DNA of 64,000 nt from BQJU01 sp965229635 (GTDB lineage: Bacteria; Bacteroidota; Bacteroidia; Chitinophagales; Saprospiraceae): positions 3,286,001 through 3,350,000 of the forward strand of contig OZ245894.1 of NCBI GenBank assembly GCA_965229635.1, written 5' to 3'. Within the stretch, counting starts at the first letter, position 1. The number at the start of each line of letters is the position of its first letter. Both the position numbers and the translations under genes were made by a program. The notes beneath the pieces were generated by a model. It was given only the letters and a program-made list of their open reading frames with translations, was not told where the DNA came from and ran no database searches. This document shows, one piece after another, positions 8,635-18,136 of the stretch.

Positions 8635-10041
8635 TCAAATGGCTTCCAGTTGTTCAAGCAACCAATTTTTTTCGGTGAGGGGTTCGGACTGTCCAACTTG
8701 TTGGTGAAACGATTGCCGGGATTCTTTATCGTAGGGGTTGAGCTGTAGTAGTTTCTTGGTGAGGCGCACAAAGTTTTGGTAGTTGTCCTTATGGTAACCC
8801 ATGAGGCGCTTGCGGCGGATGAAGGATTGCATGGCTTCCAGGTGGGCGTCGAGCAGTTTTATTTCATCGATTTGGAAGTATATCTTTGCCAGCAGGGTTT
8901 TGGCGGCGAGATTGAGTAAGAGGTCACTGTATTCTGATTGTTGCAGGTGATCGATGGCGGCGTCAAAATTGCGTTGTTCATATTCCAGTCTGGCCAGGCT
9001 GAATTGGTACATGCTTTCCCGATGTGATTTTGGGAGAGCAGATTTGTACTGTTCGATAAAGTGTTTGACCCAATTGAAATCGGCCAGTTTCAGGCCAATG
9101 GCCACAATATTGCGATAAGCAAACCGCGACAGCTCGCCGTCCACCAGCAAATGCCCGGATTTCAGTCCAGCCTGATAGAGTTCCAGCCCCTCGCGCCCAA
9201 ATGCCCAGTCGCCTTCGTTAAATTTTTTGATGCAGAAATTGATGGCCAGCAGGTACAAATCCCGCATTTCCAGGTTGGAAAACGCGGTGCCATATTGCAG
9301 AATGGCGTTTTTAAATACCTGAAAATATTGGTCGCCATCCGTTTGCGTAAGCGTTCTAAAACCATGATAGTAGAGCCCAATTGCAGGGATCTTTATCAGT
9401 TGTCTTTGTTCTACATACCGCAAAATTTCATCCATTAAACCAAAGTGATAGGTGGTGCTATATACCGCCTGGTGAGAGAGTGCCAGACAGGACTGCCGTA
9501 GCTTTCTCGAAAGGAAGGCCAGGTCGATATTGTCTGACATCTGCTGGAGCTTCTGTTCACCCATGCGGCGCTTACTGGCCGTTTGGAAATACTGTTCCTC
9601 CAATACCCGGTAACGGTATTCGTAATAATCGGCGTCACGTAGCGGTTGCTTTTCCAATTGATCAGATACTTTCCGTAAGGTATAAGTCAACTGCTTTTCC
9701 AGGCCACGCTGTCGGTAGGCCCGGGCAATCTCGAGGTCCACCTCAAAGGACCGATCGAGGAATGAAGCCGTGGCGAAATATTTTTCAATCAACTGCAAGA
9801 GCCAGCTCATCTGCTGACGAATGCGTTGGGGCTCGTAGCTGGATTCCGGGAAAAGATGTTGATGTGCCCCTTCCTTCGTGGGGATCAAGTCTAGTTCAAA
9901 CCATTGTTCGATCAGGTATTGAAAGAGTGTTACAACACTTTCCCGTCGGTTGTAAAAAGGGGAGTCCAGGAAGGCTTCCAGCTCCTTGATTTCCTTTGGT
10001 GAAAGACTTTTGATCACCATTAGCAGGCGACTTTGCTTCAT
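8635..10041 (-). CDS. Helical TPR-like cytoplasmic protein, 468 aa (array partner 3)
   Basis: Intact paralog of the proteins at 4609 and 13292. Visible motifs are SPKEIKELEAFLDSPFYNRR (~residues 14-33), TKEGAHQHLFPESSYEPQRI, LSHQAVYSTTYHFGLM, MRDLYLLAINFC, LSRFAYRNIV, the TPR-like LARLEYEQRNFDAAIDHL, NLAAKTLLAKIYF, RRKRLMGYHKDNY and a WLLEQLEAI tail. It has no export signal. The KEGAHQHLF segment aligns with the place where the first copy is frameshifted, which fixes the true reading there. It is divergent from the secreted gene at 10286 across 244 bp. Role unknown; an intracellular regulator or chaperone of the secreted partner is only inference. Confidence 0.8.
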   Translation of the reverse strand: MKQSRLLMVIKSLSPKEIKELEAFLDSPFYNRRESVVTLFQYLIEQWFELDLIPTKEGAHQHLFPESSYEPQRIRQQMSWLLQLIEKYFATASFLDRSFEVDLEIARAYRQRGLEKQLTYTLRKVSDQLEKQPLRDADYYEYRYRVLEEQYFQTASKRRMGEQKLQQMSDNIDLAFLSRKLRQSCLALSHQAVYSTTYHFGLMDEILRYVEQRQLIKIPAIGLYYHGFRTLTQTDGDQYFQVFKNAILQYGTAFSNLEMRDLYLLAINFCIKKFNEGDWAFGREGLELYQAGLKSGHLLVDGELSRFAYRNIVAIGLKLADFNWVKHFIEQYKSALPKSHRESMYQFSLARLEYEQRNFDAAIDHLQQSEYSDLLLNLAAKTLLAKIYFQIDEIKLLDAHLEAMQSFIRRKRLMGYHKDNYQNFVRLTKKLLQLNPYDKESRQSFHQQVGQSEPLTEKNWLLEQLEAI

Positions 10042-10158
10042 TTTGCCCGATTTATCTCTGTATAATAATTTATTAAAAAATAAATATGATTTATAATAAA
10101 TAGAGAATAATACTGGAAAATAGACAATTGTAATGAATTATAACTGAATAATCAATTA

Positions 10159-10180
10159 TAAACCTGCATAATTGTCTTTG
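10159..10180 (+). promoter_or_regulatory. Conserved bipartite element, copy 3 (TAAA-N14-TTTG)
   Basis: TAAA at 10159-10162 and TTTG at 10177-10180, 14 bases apart, with TTGTC before the TTTG. The left half differs from the other copies by one base. It lies 105 bases before the ATG at 10286. The box is followed by a near-palindrome around GTTTAAAC and preceded by AGACAATT at 10122, the complement of AATTGTCT inside the box, so local dyads are richer here. Confidence 0.55.
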
Positions 10181-10285
10181 TTTAAACAAGGAATAGTGAG
10201 AATATTTGTAGTGTGAAAAGATTAACCAATTCAGGCAACTTTTAATTTAGAACAAAAGCGGGCCTGAACATCAAGATTAAATACA

Positions 10286-13168
10286 ATGAAAAAGCTATTC
10301 CTCTACTTTTTGTTACCCGTACTGTTGTGTGTTTATCATACGGCCGGTGCTCAGGGCTGGCTACAGTATTACCCTGACTCATTTGGTTCCTCCATTGGCA
10401 TTGATGCCAAACAAACCGCCGATGGAGGTGCCATTTTACTTAGTGAAGTTGACTATCCAACCGGAGCCATTCGCCATTATGTGCGATTGACCAAGACTGA
10501 TGCGGATGGCCTTTTGCAATGGGAGCAAGTATACAATGCCGGGCAAGTTGAACACCAAAAGGGGCATACTTTGCTGACCCTGGAAGATGGCGGCTATCTG
10601 ATCGGTGGGTCGGATTTGAATCTACAAGGTATTGCTTCGGCTATGATGCTTATTCGAACCAATAGCCAGGGTGATACACTGTGGACCAGTACATATAGCA
10701 TCCCCGAGGAGGAGGGGTATCTGGTGGCACATTCAGTGATTCCTACTTCAGATGGGGGCTACCTGATAGCAGGAGAACACCAGCAGCTGTTGCAAGGAGC
10801 TATCGCCGGGGGACCTTATTTTGTAAAAGTGGACAATGCTGGAAATGAAATCTGGCGACAGGACTATTTGGATCAGGAAAATCCGCCCACTGGATTGAAT
10901 ACTATTTACGGCATTGCTGAAGTCAGCACCGGTGGGTACCTTGGGGTAGGAACTGGAGTAGAGCAGACTTATTTAATGCGGCTGGATGTCAATGGAGATA
11001 GCCTCTGGACTCGCTCGCACTATCTCACCACCGGCAGTCGGGCCTATGCCGTGGTCGAGGGACCTGAGCAGGCCTTCTATGTGGCGGGAGATGTGAGTGG
11101 ATTTGCAGGATATAGCCCCTCGGTAACAAAATTTGATGAAAGCGGGGACGTTATTTGGAGTCAAATAGTCCCGGCAGGTCTCGGTGGTGCTACTTCCATT
11201 GTGCTTAATGATGACAACCAACTCGTGGTTTCAGGTACGCTAAATGCCGGTGAATCTACGTGGACACCGGGCATTCTTTCCCAGGGATTTCTGTCGAGCT
11301 TTAACCTGGAGGGCGTCAATAACTGGACACAAATTCTGACCGATGAGTCGCAGGAAACCACGCTCTTGGCTTCGTCTGTGGTCCAAACAGCTGATGGTGG
11401 TTATCTGCTTTGTGGGGCCAAGGATGGAGGTCTGGCGTTTATGCAGAAAACAAATGGAGACGGAGTAGCTTTTACCCACACGGTGGAAGGTACGCTAACG
11501 GCTAGATCAGAGTGTAGTGCTCCCGATTCCGTGGCACTCGGTGGCTGGATGATTCGCCTGAGTGACGGTGATCAGACTTTCTATGCGGTCAGCCAGGATG
11601 ATGGTAGCTATCAGATTCTGAGTGATACCGGTTCTTTTGAATTGACGGTTATCGCTCCGGTGCCGCTCTGGCAGTTGTGTGATGCGCCGGTTACAGTTGA
11701 AGCTACGGAGGAATATGGCACTACTGTGGTAGATTTAACGGCCACACCACTGGAGGACTGTGCCTACCTGCAGGTGGATGTGTCGAATCCGATTTTGCGC
11801 AGGTGTTTTAACAATATTTACTATTTGAATTATTGCAACCTGGGTACTGTTGCTGCTGAAGATGCATATATTGAGGTGGCCTTGGACGAATTTCTGGAAA
11901 TTACCGCAGCGAGCATGCCGTATACGGTTGGACCAGATAATACGGTGGTGTTTGAAGTAGGGACTTTGGGTGTAGGCGAATGTAGGGTAATAACATTTGA
12001 AGCCTATCTCGATTGTGAAGACGTGGAATTGGGGCAAACCCACTGTGTAGAGGCCACCATTTACCCTATTGATGATTGCGTGCAGCCCAGTCTGGAAAAT
12101 CCATTGATCATGGTTGATGCACGTTGTGAGGGCGACTCCGTCATTTTTACCATTAAAAATATTGGCAATACCGCCATGAGCGCACCGGCTCAGTACATCG
12201 TTATCGAGGATGATGTCATGTACCTACAGATGCCCTATGATCTCGATGCGGGAGACTCTACTGAAGTGGCTGTTTTTGCCGATGGAGCCACTTATCGTTT
12301 GGAAACCCTACGCACACCTGATGCCTTCAATGGCGAATTTGTCAGCGCTACCCTGGAAGGCTGTAATACGGAATCAGGAAGTTTGGGTTTTGTCAACCAA
12401 TTCTCGCTCAATGACAATGATCCTTACTATGATGTGGAGTGCCAGCAAAATGTGGGCAGTTATGATCCGAATGATAAAACGGGCGTTCCTACAGGTTATG
12501 ATGATGAGCATTACATCCGGCCAGAGGTTCCACTAGATTACCTGATCCGTTTTCAGAATACCGGCACTGATACGGCGTTTTCCGTGGTGATCAGAGATAC
12601 CCTTTCGGAATACCTGGATCTGGAGAGCATTCAGGTGGCTGGAGCCAGCCATTCGTTCCGTTGGGATGTGGTGGGCGAGCGAATATTGAAGTTCACTTTT
12701 GATCCCATCGCCTTACCAGATAGTAATGTGAATGAATCGGGTTCACATGGTTTTGTGAAATTCAGAATTGAGGTTAAGCCGGACCTTCCCGTTGGGACGG
12801 AAATTCTGAATCGGGCGGGCATCTATTTTGATTATAATGCTCCGGTGATCACCAATACTACCCTACATACTATTGGTCAACCCCTAATTGACATTCTGAA
12901 TGATGTCAGCGATCCACAGCAAGAACAGGTACAGCTGATGCTTTATCCAAATCCGGCCACGGCGGATAGTCAATTGCACCTTTTGGGTAATCCCTTGAAG
13001 CAGGGAACATTCCGGCTGCTTTCGATGAATGGTCAGCTCATTAGCTCAACTAGTTTTTCTGGAACTGCAATTGATTACAATGTTAGTCAATTATCTTCCG
13101 GCTTGTATTTCTTTCAGGTGTTGGAGGGCCAGCGTATTGTGGGCAGCGGCAAGTTGTCGGTGCAATAG
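10286..13168 (+). CDS. Large T9SS-secreted protein, propeller-like N-terminus (array paralog 3)
   Basis: Predicted exported protein of 960 aa; signal peptide MKKLFLYFLLPVLLCVYHTA ending GAQ. Residues ~25-390 are propeller-like repeats built on T-x-DGGxxxxG...xGDTLWT...VPTSDGGYLIAG, the same class as in the gene at 1429. A carboxypeptidase-regulatory-like unit (~395-470) follows, then the core (CAYLQVDVS, LRRCF, YCNLGTVAAEDAYIEV, GQTHCVEATIYP). The DPNDK domain shows GSYDPNDKTG, YLIRFQNTGTDTAF and DYNAPVITNT. The T9SS tail contains LYPNPA, LSSGLYFFQV and GKLSVQ. Probably surface-exposed; function unknown. Confidence 0.85.
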   Translation: MKKLFLYFLLPVLLCVYHTAGAQGWLQYYPDSFGSSIGIDAKQTADGGAILLSEVDYPTGAIRHYVRLTKTDADGLLQWEQVYNAGQVEHQKGHTLLTLEDGGYLIGGSDLNLQGIASAMMLIRTNSQGDTLWTSTYSIPEEEGYLVAHSVIPTSDGGYLIAGEHQQLLQGAIAGGPYFVKVDNAGNEIWRQDYLDQENPPTGLNTIYGIAEVSTGGYLGVGTGVEQTYLMRLDVNGDSLWTRSHYLTTGSRAYAVVEGPEQAFYVAGDVSGFAGYSPSVTKFDESGDVIWSQIVPAGLGGATSIVLNDDNQLVVSGTLNAGESTWTPGILSQGFLSSFNLEGVNNWTQILTDESQETTLLASSVVQTADGGYLLCGAKDGGLAFMQKTNGDGVAFTHTVEGTLTARSECSAPDSVALGGWMIRLSDGDQTFYAVSQDDGSYQILSDTGSFELTVIAPVPLWQLCDAPVTVEATEEYGTTVVDLTATPLEDCAYLQVDVSNPILRRCFNNIYYLNYCNLGTVAAEDAYIEVALDEFLEITAASMPYTVGPDNTVVFEVGTLGVGECRVITFEAYLDCEDVELGQTHCVEATIYPIDDCVQPSLENPLIMVDARCEGDSVIFTIKNIGNTAMSAPAQYIVIEDDVMYLQMPYDLDAGDSTEVAVFADGATYRLETLRTPDAFNGEFVSATLEGCNTESGSLGFVNQFSLNDNDPYYDVECQQNVGSYDPNDKTGVPTGYDDEHYIRPEVPLDYLIRFQNTGTDTAFSVVIRDTLSEYLDLESIQVAGASHSFRWDVVGERILKFTFDPIALPDSNVNESGSHGFVKFRIEVKPDLPVGTEILNRAGIYFDYNAPVITNTTLHTIGQPLIDILNDVSDPQQEQVQLMLYPNPATADSQLHLLGNPLKQGTFRLLSMNGQLISSTSFSGTAIDYNVSQLSSGLYFFQVLEGQRIVGSGKLSVQ

Positions 13169-13190
13169 AAAAGTGGCACATGGATAAGAG

Positions 13191-13246
13191 AAAATCGTTA
13201 CAAATATAATCATGTTTTTTATCATGATTATATTTGTAACGATTTT
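13191..13246. terminator. Bidirectional terminator, perfect 24-bp stem
   Basis: Arms at 13191-13214 and 13223-13246 are exact complements (core CGTTACAAATATAATCATG) around a TTTTTTAT loop, with A-tract and T-tract ends. It stands between the convergent genes ending at 13168 (plus) and 13292 (minus), so it can stop transcription from both sides. Confidence 0.85.
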
Positions 13247-13291
13247 TTGTTGGTTTTAATCGAGAAGCCTTTTTCGAATTTTCCTATTTGT

Positions 13292-14695
13292 TCAATTTTT
13301 TCCCAACTGCTCCAGCATCCACTCTCTTTCCGTCAGGGGATCCGTTTTTTGTATTTGTTGCTGAAGTTGCTTGACGGCCTGCTTGTCAAAAAAATTCAGG
13401 CTGAGCATCTTTCGAGTGAAGGAAATGATGTTTTGGTAATTTTCCCGATGATAACCCATCACCGATTTTCGGCGCAGGAAGCTTCGGAGTGCGTCAAGGT
13501 GAGCCTGTAGCAGGTCGTGCTCTTCCAGTTCATAATAAATTTTCAAAAGCAAGGTTTTGGCAGCCAGGTTGAGCAGTAAATCCCGGTAATTTGCTTTCTG
13601 CAAAAGGGGAAGCGCCTCTTCATAGCGCTTACGGCCATAAGCCAATCGGGCCTGGTTGAAGCTAAAAGAGCTTTCGCGATAGCGTTTATCCAGGTAAGCC
13701 TTATAGGTATAGATAAAATCTTCAACCCAATTAAAAGCTCCGGTATACAGCCCTGCCACCACAATATTGTGGTAGGTAAAACGGGACAGTACGCCATTCT
13801 CCAGGAGAGATTGTGTCTCCAGGCCAGCTTTGTAGAGGTCGATGACCTCATTGAAGTAATGGGTTTGTTCCTTATTGATCTGCCGAACGCAGTAATTGAT
13901 GGCTTGTAAATACAAGTCGCGAAGTTCGGTATGAGAAAAGCAATGGCCATGTTCTAAAAGGAGGTGCTTGAACTGCTGAAAGTCTTCCTCCTTTTGAAAG
14001 TCCAAAGTGAGATAGCAGAAATAATAAACGGCCAGCGAAGGCACTGCAAGTAAGTTTTTCTCATGAATGTGCTGTAGCAAATCCGGAAGCATACCCAAAT
14101 CAAAAGAACGCTGATATACGGCCTGATGAGACAATAAAAGGCAGGCGTGGCGCAGTTTTCTTAATGAGTAATGCAAATCCATTTCATCGGAAATCTCCTG
14201 TAAATGCTGGTCCGTTCCCGGATCGGATTTGGCTTTGAAATGATACGATTCTAATCTTAGACGGTAACTATTGGCATAAAAATCAGCATTGGCCAGGTTT
14301 GATTGTTGGTTGGCTTTTAGCCCCTTATTGATGGTCCTTTCAAAGTGATCGGGCAGCTTTCTTTGGCGAAAGCCTAATGCCTGGTAATACAGAACATCGG
14401 GTTGATTCTTTTCGAAAGCAGCATAGGCAAAATATTGGCTTAATAGCTTGTATAGGTCACTCATCAGCAGTCTTATCTTTTGGTCGTTGTAGGGAGCTTT
14501 ACCAAATAGCTGTTGGTGAATATCGTCTTTATCCGGAATGACTTTCAGGTCTAAAAAGCATTCCGAGAGGTACTGCCAAAGTTGTATTAAATCCTCCTGC
14601 CGATTGAAAAATGGCGAGCGGATGAATCGGTCAAATTGCCGAAAATCGGTGCCATCTAGTTGACCTACGGCATCAAATAAACGATTTTGTGCCAT
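13292..14695 (-). CDS. Helical TPR-like cytoplasmic protein, 467 aa (array partner 4)
   Basis: Fourth member of the helical family. Motifs are DFRQFDRFIRSPFFNRQEDL (~residues 17-36), DKDDIHQQLFGKAPYNDQKI, LLSHQAVYQRSFDLGML, LRDLYLQAINYC, LSRFTYHNIV, the TPR-like ARLAYGRKRYEEALPLL, NLAAKTLLLKIYY, RRKSVMGYHRENY and a WMLEQLGKN tail. The C-terminal third is the most conserved part across the family and the N-terminal ~20 residues the least. No signal peptide. Divergent from the secreted gene at 14861. Function not assignable from sequence. Confidence 0.8.
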   Translation of the reverse strand: MAQNRLFDAVGQLDGTDFRQFDRFIRSPFFNRQEDLIQLWQYLSECFLDLKVIPDKDDIHQQLFGKAPYNDQKIRLLMSDLYKLLSQYFAYAAFEKNQPDVLYYQALGFRQRKLPDHFERTINKGLKANQQSNLANADFYANSYRLRLESYHFKAKSDPGTDQHLQEISDEMDLHYSLRKLRHACLLLSHQAVYQRSFDLGMLPDLLQHIHEKNLLAVPSLAVYYFCYLTLDFQKEEDFQQFKHLLLEHGHCFSHTELRDLYLQAINYCVRQINKEQTHYFNEVIDLYKAGLETQSLLENGVLSRFTYHNIVVAGLYTGAFNWVEDFIYTYKAYLDKRYRESSFSFNQARLAYGRKRYEEALPLLQKANYRDLLLNLAAKTLLLKIYYELEEHDLLQAHLDALRSFLRRKSVMGYHRENYQNIISFTRKMLSLNFFDKQAVKQLQQQIQKTDPLTEREWMLEQLGKN

Positions 14696-14790
14696 TTTAT
14701 AATTTATAAAAATATAAATATTTACTACAAAAAATATTTATCCCACTTAATATAAGAGTCTTAGTGCTAAAATCACCTGTTTTTTAACTA

Positions 14791-14812
14791 CAAATTAAAA
14801 TTTTTGTATTTG
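14791..14812 (+). promoter_or_regulatory. Conserved bipartite element, copy 4 (CAAA-N14-TTTG)
   Basis: CAAA at 14791-14794 and TTTG at 14809-14812, again with a 14-base gap; here TTGTA rather than TTGTC precedes the TTTG, giving TGTATTTG, closer to the TAnnTTTG consensus. It lies 48 bases before ATG 14861. Confidence 0.6.
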
Positions 14813-14860
14813 TTCCTCCAAGGTGTATGCCCCATTTTTGTATCGTCAAAAACATATCCC

Positions 14861-17800
14861 ATGAATGCATTAAATATTTTAAAATCAAACCTCATGATGA
14901 AGTATAGAATACACCTTTTAACCGCCCTGTTGCTGCTCCTTAGCTGGGGCCAAATGTTGCATGCGCAATGCGAAAATGATACGGAAGCGCCAGTCCTCTC
15001 GACGATCACCGGACTGCAAGCTACACTTCCTGAGACAACGGGAATTGTAGAAATTTTTGCTTCAGACTTTGTGGCTGAAGTTAGTGACAACTGCACGGAA
15101 GACCCTGACTTGACATTGACTGTGGAAGGCATTCCTGCCGGAGAATCTTATACCTTCAGCAGCCCAGGCACCTATGCCATCTTAGTTCAAGCGAGGGATG
15201 CGCAAGGAAATGTAACCGAAAATTCATCTACGTTGATCATCGACGGGAGTGGCCCGGCTGGCTGTGATCCTGACGAGACCCAGCCCAATATTATTTGTTA
15301 CAACAATCTGGAAATCGTGCTTTCCTCAGAAACGGGCATTGCCACTCTGGCTGTCGATGACCTGGTTGAGGATGCCTCCGACAATTGTAGCGATGATGTT
15401 GATGTATATATGACCTTTCCCGGTGCTCCCATGGTGGATACCTACAGCTTTTCCGCTTTAGGTAATTATCCGGTAACGGTTACGGTGCAGGACCTGGCGG
15501 GCAATACCAATTTTTGTACAACCTCGGTGGTGGTGGTTGAGGAGGACGTCAATGATCCTTGTCAAAATGATACGGAGGTACCCCTGATTCATTGCCTTAC
15601 CGGGTTGGTGGCAGAGCTTCAATCCAGTGGCGAAGTAGAAGTATGGGCGCAAGACTTCATTGATGTGCTTACCGACAATTGCACCAGTGAAAGTGAAATT
15701 GAGGTGTCGATAATGTTGGAGGGGGACACTGAGGAGAGTGCTTCATTAACCTTTACCGAACCGGGGCAATACCCAATCGTCATCATTGCTGAAGACCAGG
15801 CTGGAAACACCACTTCCTGCAATACCTATGTGGTCGTAGAGGAAGACCTCTGTGAAAATGATGTACAAGCTCCAACCTTTAATTGTATTGCCGAGTTGGT
15901 GGTTGTGATTGGCCCTAGTGGTGAGAGCGAGGTTTTTGCAGATCATCTGGTGGGAAGTATTGAGGATAATTGCAGTGCTGTTGGCAATATTGAAGTGTTG
16001 ATTCATCTTGAAGGCACGGCGGACACTACCGATGCCTTAACTTTTACGCAAGTGGGAAATTATTACGCCCAAATCTTTGTAACGGATGAAGCAGGCAACA
16101 GCGGTTCGTGTACCATCCTTTTTGAGGTAATCACCTTCGAATACAATCGGGTACATGGTCAGGTTTTTACGGATTTTGATGATAACTGTACCCTGGGACC
16201 AGGGGAAAGTACCTGGTCTGGTTGGCCGGTCACCATTCAATATGCCCTAGCTTTTGATAACGATACCACCATCTATTCCTATACTTATGTCACCGATGAG
16301 AATGGAGGGTACGAAGCCTTCATTATTGCCAATGACCCCTACAGTAGTCTCCTTTGGGGTGAAATATCCGTAGATGCCAACGGTTCGTCTGGCAGTTGTC
16401 CAAATAGTTATACCTTTGGTTCGGAGGTATTTGCGGATACCAATGAAGTAAGGTATGACCTGGAGGTACATTTATTGGAAAATTGCTATTCCCTTAATGT
16501 AGACATTTCTTCTCTTGGCTTGCGGCGTTGTTTTACCTCCAATTATTACGTTAATGTCTGCAATACCGGTACCGAGCCTGCCGAAGATGCTACCATAGTG
16601 GTTGGTCTGGATGAATTGCTCGAATTTCAATCCAGCACCATTCCGGTCACCAATTCTATTGGCCAGTTTTACACCTTTGATATCGGCGATGTCGGTTCGG
16701 GAGAGTGTATACAATTCAGGATTGAGGTAGAGGTTAGTTGTGAAGCATTGTTGGGGCAAACCCACTGTTCTGCCGCCGCAGTCACCCCCGTTAGTCCCTG
16801 CAATAATCCAGAGGCACCGCAGCTTTTGATTGAGGGAGAATGTGTAGGTGACGAAGTAGTGTTCCGCATTACCAACAACAGCGAGGTGGATATGCAGGAA
16901 CATGCGTCCTACACGGTAGTGGAAGATGTGATTATGTATCTACAAGATTCCGTGAAGTTAAACGGAAATGAATCGAAAGAGGTTATTATTCCGGCCAATG
17001 GCTCCACCTATTATATGGAATTGGAAGATCCGGAACCGGGAAGTCTCGAAGTAGAGGGATTGGCAATAGAAGCATGCGGAACCAACGAAAATGGAGGCGT
17101 GAGCTTGGGGTTTGTGACCCAATATCCATTCAACAGTCCGATTCCGGAAGTAGATATTGATTGTCAGGAAAATGTTGGCTCCTTTGACCCCAATGACAAA
17201 CAAGCCTGGCCACTCGGCACCGGCGAGGACCACCGTATTCGTCCGGGAACGAAGCTGGACTATATGATCCGTTTTCAGAATACCGGTACCGATACCGCTT
17301 TTAATGTTGTCATTAAAGACACGCTCTCTCCATATTTGAACATCGCGACGGTGAAAGCTGGTGCCAGTAGCCATCCTTTTCGATTTAATACACTGGACGG
17401 CAATGTGTTGCAATTTAGCTTTGACAATATCGCCTTGCCAGATAGCAATATCAATGAGCCGGCTTCCCACGGATTTGTGAAATTCAGCATTGAGCAAATG
17501 CCTGATAATCCGCTTGGCGAGGAAATCCTCAACAGCGCTGCCATCTACTTTGATTTTAACGAGCCGGTCATCACCAATACGGTGAGTCGACTGTTGAGCG
17601 AGGAGGTAGTCGTGGTCAGTGTAGATGAACCAACTGGAATTCACAGCTTGCCGACAACGGTCTTCCCCAATCCGTTTACCACTCAAACGACCATTCAAGT
17701 TCAAGGATTACAGACACAAAACGCACAATTACACCTGTACCACAGTAACGGAAAACACCTAAAAACGCAGACCCTGGAAAACAGTGAAACGCAGCTGATG

Positions 17801-17887
17801 GCCGGAGATCTTTCGGCCGGGCTGTATTTTTTCACCATTACCAGTGATGGTCAAACGGTGAGCAGAGGAAAAGTAGTCGTTAGATAA
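14861..17887 (+). CDS. Large T9SS-secreted protein with four Ig/HYR-like repeats (array paralog 4)
   Basis: Predicted exported protein of ~1008 aa; the signal peptide ends MLHAQ. ATG 14894 is the alternative start and would give a shorter, more usual 25-aa signal. Residues ~37-420 are four HYR/Ig-like units, each opening with ENDTEAP or a variant and containing SDNCTED or DNCxxx, a GxY turn and DxAGN. A regulatory-like unit follows (VHGQVFTDFDDNCTLGPGES), then the core (CYSLNVDISSLGLRRCF, GQTHCSAAAVTP), the DPNDK domain (GSFDPNDKQAW, YMIRFQNTGTDTAFNVVIKD) and a T9SS tail (VFPNPF ... LSAGLYFFTI ... GKVVVR). Thus array members keep the C-terminal half and swap the N-terminal one. Confidence 0.85.
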   Translation: MNALNILKSNLMMKYRIHLLTALLLLLSWGQMLHAQCENDTEAPVLSTITGLQATLPETTGIVEIFASDFVAEVSDNCTEDPDLTLTVEGIPAGESYTFSSPGTYAILVQARDAQGNVTENSSTLIIDGSGPAGCDPDETQPNIICYNNLEIVLSSETGIATLAVDDLVEDASDNCSDDVDVYMTFPGAPMVDTYSFSALGNYPVTVTVQDLAGNTNFCTTSVVVVEEDVNDPCQNDTEVPLIHCLTGLVAELQSSGEVEVWAQDFIDVLTDNCTSESEIEVSIMLEGDTEESASLTFTEPGQYPIVIIAEDQAGNTTSCNTYVVVEEDLCENDVQAPTFNCIAELVVVIGPSGESEVFADHLVGSIEDNCSAVGNIEVLIHLEGTADTTDALTFTQVGNYYAQIFVTDEAGNSGSCTILFEVITFEYNRVHGQVFTDFDDNCTLGPGESTWSGWPVTIQYALAFDNDTTIYSYTYVTDENGGYEAFIIANDPYSSLLWGEISVDANGSSGSCPNSYTFGSEVFADTNEVRYDLEVHLLENCYSLNVDISSLGLRRCFTSNYYVNVCNTGTEPAEDATIVVGLDELLEFQSSTIPVTNSIGQFYTFDIGDVGSGECIQFRIEVEVSCEALLGQTHCSAAAVTPVSPCNNPEAPQLLIEGECVGDEVVFRITNNSEVDMQEHASYTVVEDVIMYLQDSVKLNGNESKEVIIPANGSTYYMELEDPEPGSLEVEGLAIEACGTNENGGVSLGFVTQYPFNSPIPEVDIDCQENVGSFDPNDKQAWPLGTGEDHRIRPGTKLDYMIRFQNTGTDTAFNVVIKDTLSPYLNIATVKAGASSHPFRFNTLDGNVLQFSFDNIALPDSNINEPASHGFVKFSIEQMPDNPLGEEILNSAAIYFDFNEPVITNTVSRLLSEEVVVVSVDEPTGIHSLPTTVFPNPFTTQTTIQVQGLQTQNAQLHLYHSNGKHLKTQTLENSETQLMAGDLSAGLYFFTITSDGQTVSRGKVVVR

Positions 17888-17920
17888 GCATATAGAAATA
17901 CCTATACAAATTTTAAGATA

Positions 17921-17952
17921 GGCATCCTGGTTTGACCAGGGTGCCCTTTTTT
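17921..17952 (+). terminator. Terminator after secreted gene 4
   Basis: Ten-base arms GGCATCCTGG and CCAGGGTGCC, with one T-G wobble, around TTTGA, followed by six T residues. It closes the array on the right. Confidence 0.85.
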
Positions 17953-18020
17953 ATGGGCGCTACCCTTAGGGTCGCTACGCTACACAGCTCACTATTCGTT
18001 CGGCCTTTCATGCTAGCTCC
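17953..18020. repeat. Intergenic segment resembling the repeat at 23.9 kb
   Basis: GGCGCTAC near 17956 and ATTCGTTCGGCC near 17994 resemble, in opposite orientation, GGCGCTACGTTTCAGGGC and ATTCGCTCGGCC of the structured spacer at 23.94-23.99 kb. No ORF fits here. Similarity was judged by eye over about 50 bases with gaps, so this is tentative. Confidence 0.35.
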
Positions 18021-18136
18021 CGGCAAAGCCAGAAGCTACTGTTTCGCATCGCTAGCGCAGAAGGTTCATATAATCTTAACCCAGCTGGTTGACAACTTTG
18101 CCGCTCAATTCCTATCTTTAGGAAAAAAAGCAAAAC

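Noticed and set aside
13191..13246. Perfect 24-bp palindrome considered as a recombination or attachment site
   Set aside because: Position between convergent stops and A/T tracts at both ends explain it as a bidirectional terminator.
14804..14860. Longest in-frame reading of the fourth secreted gene, from TTG 14804
   Set aside because: It too starts inside the conserved promoter-like box; ATG 14861 or 14894 gives a proper signal peptide.
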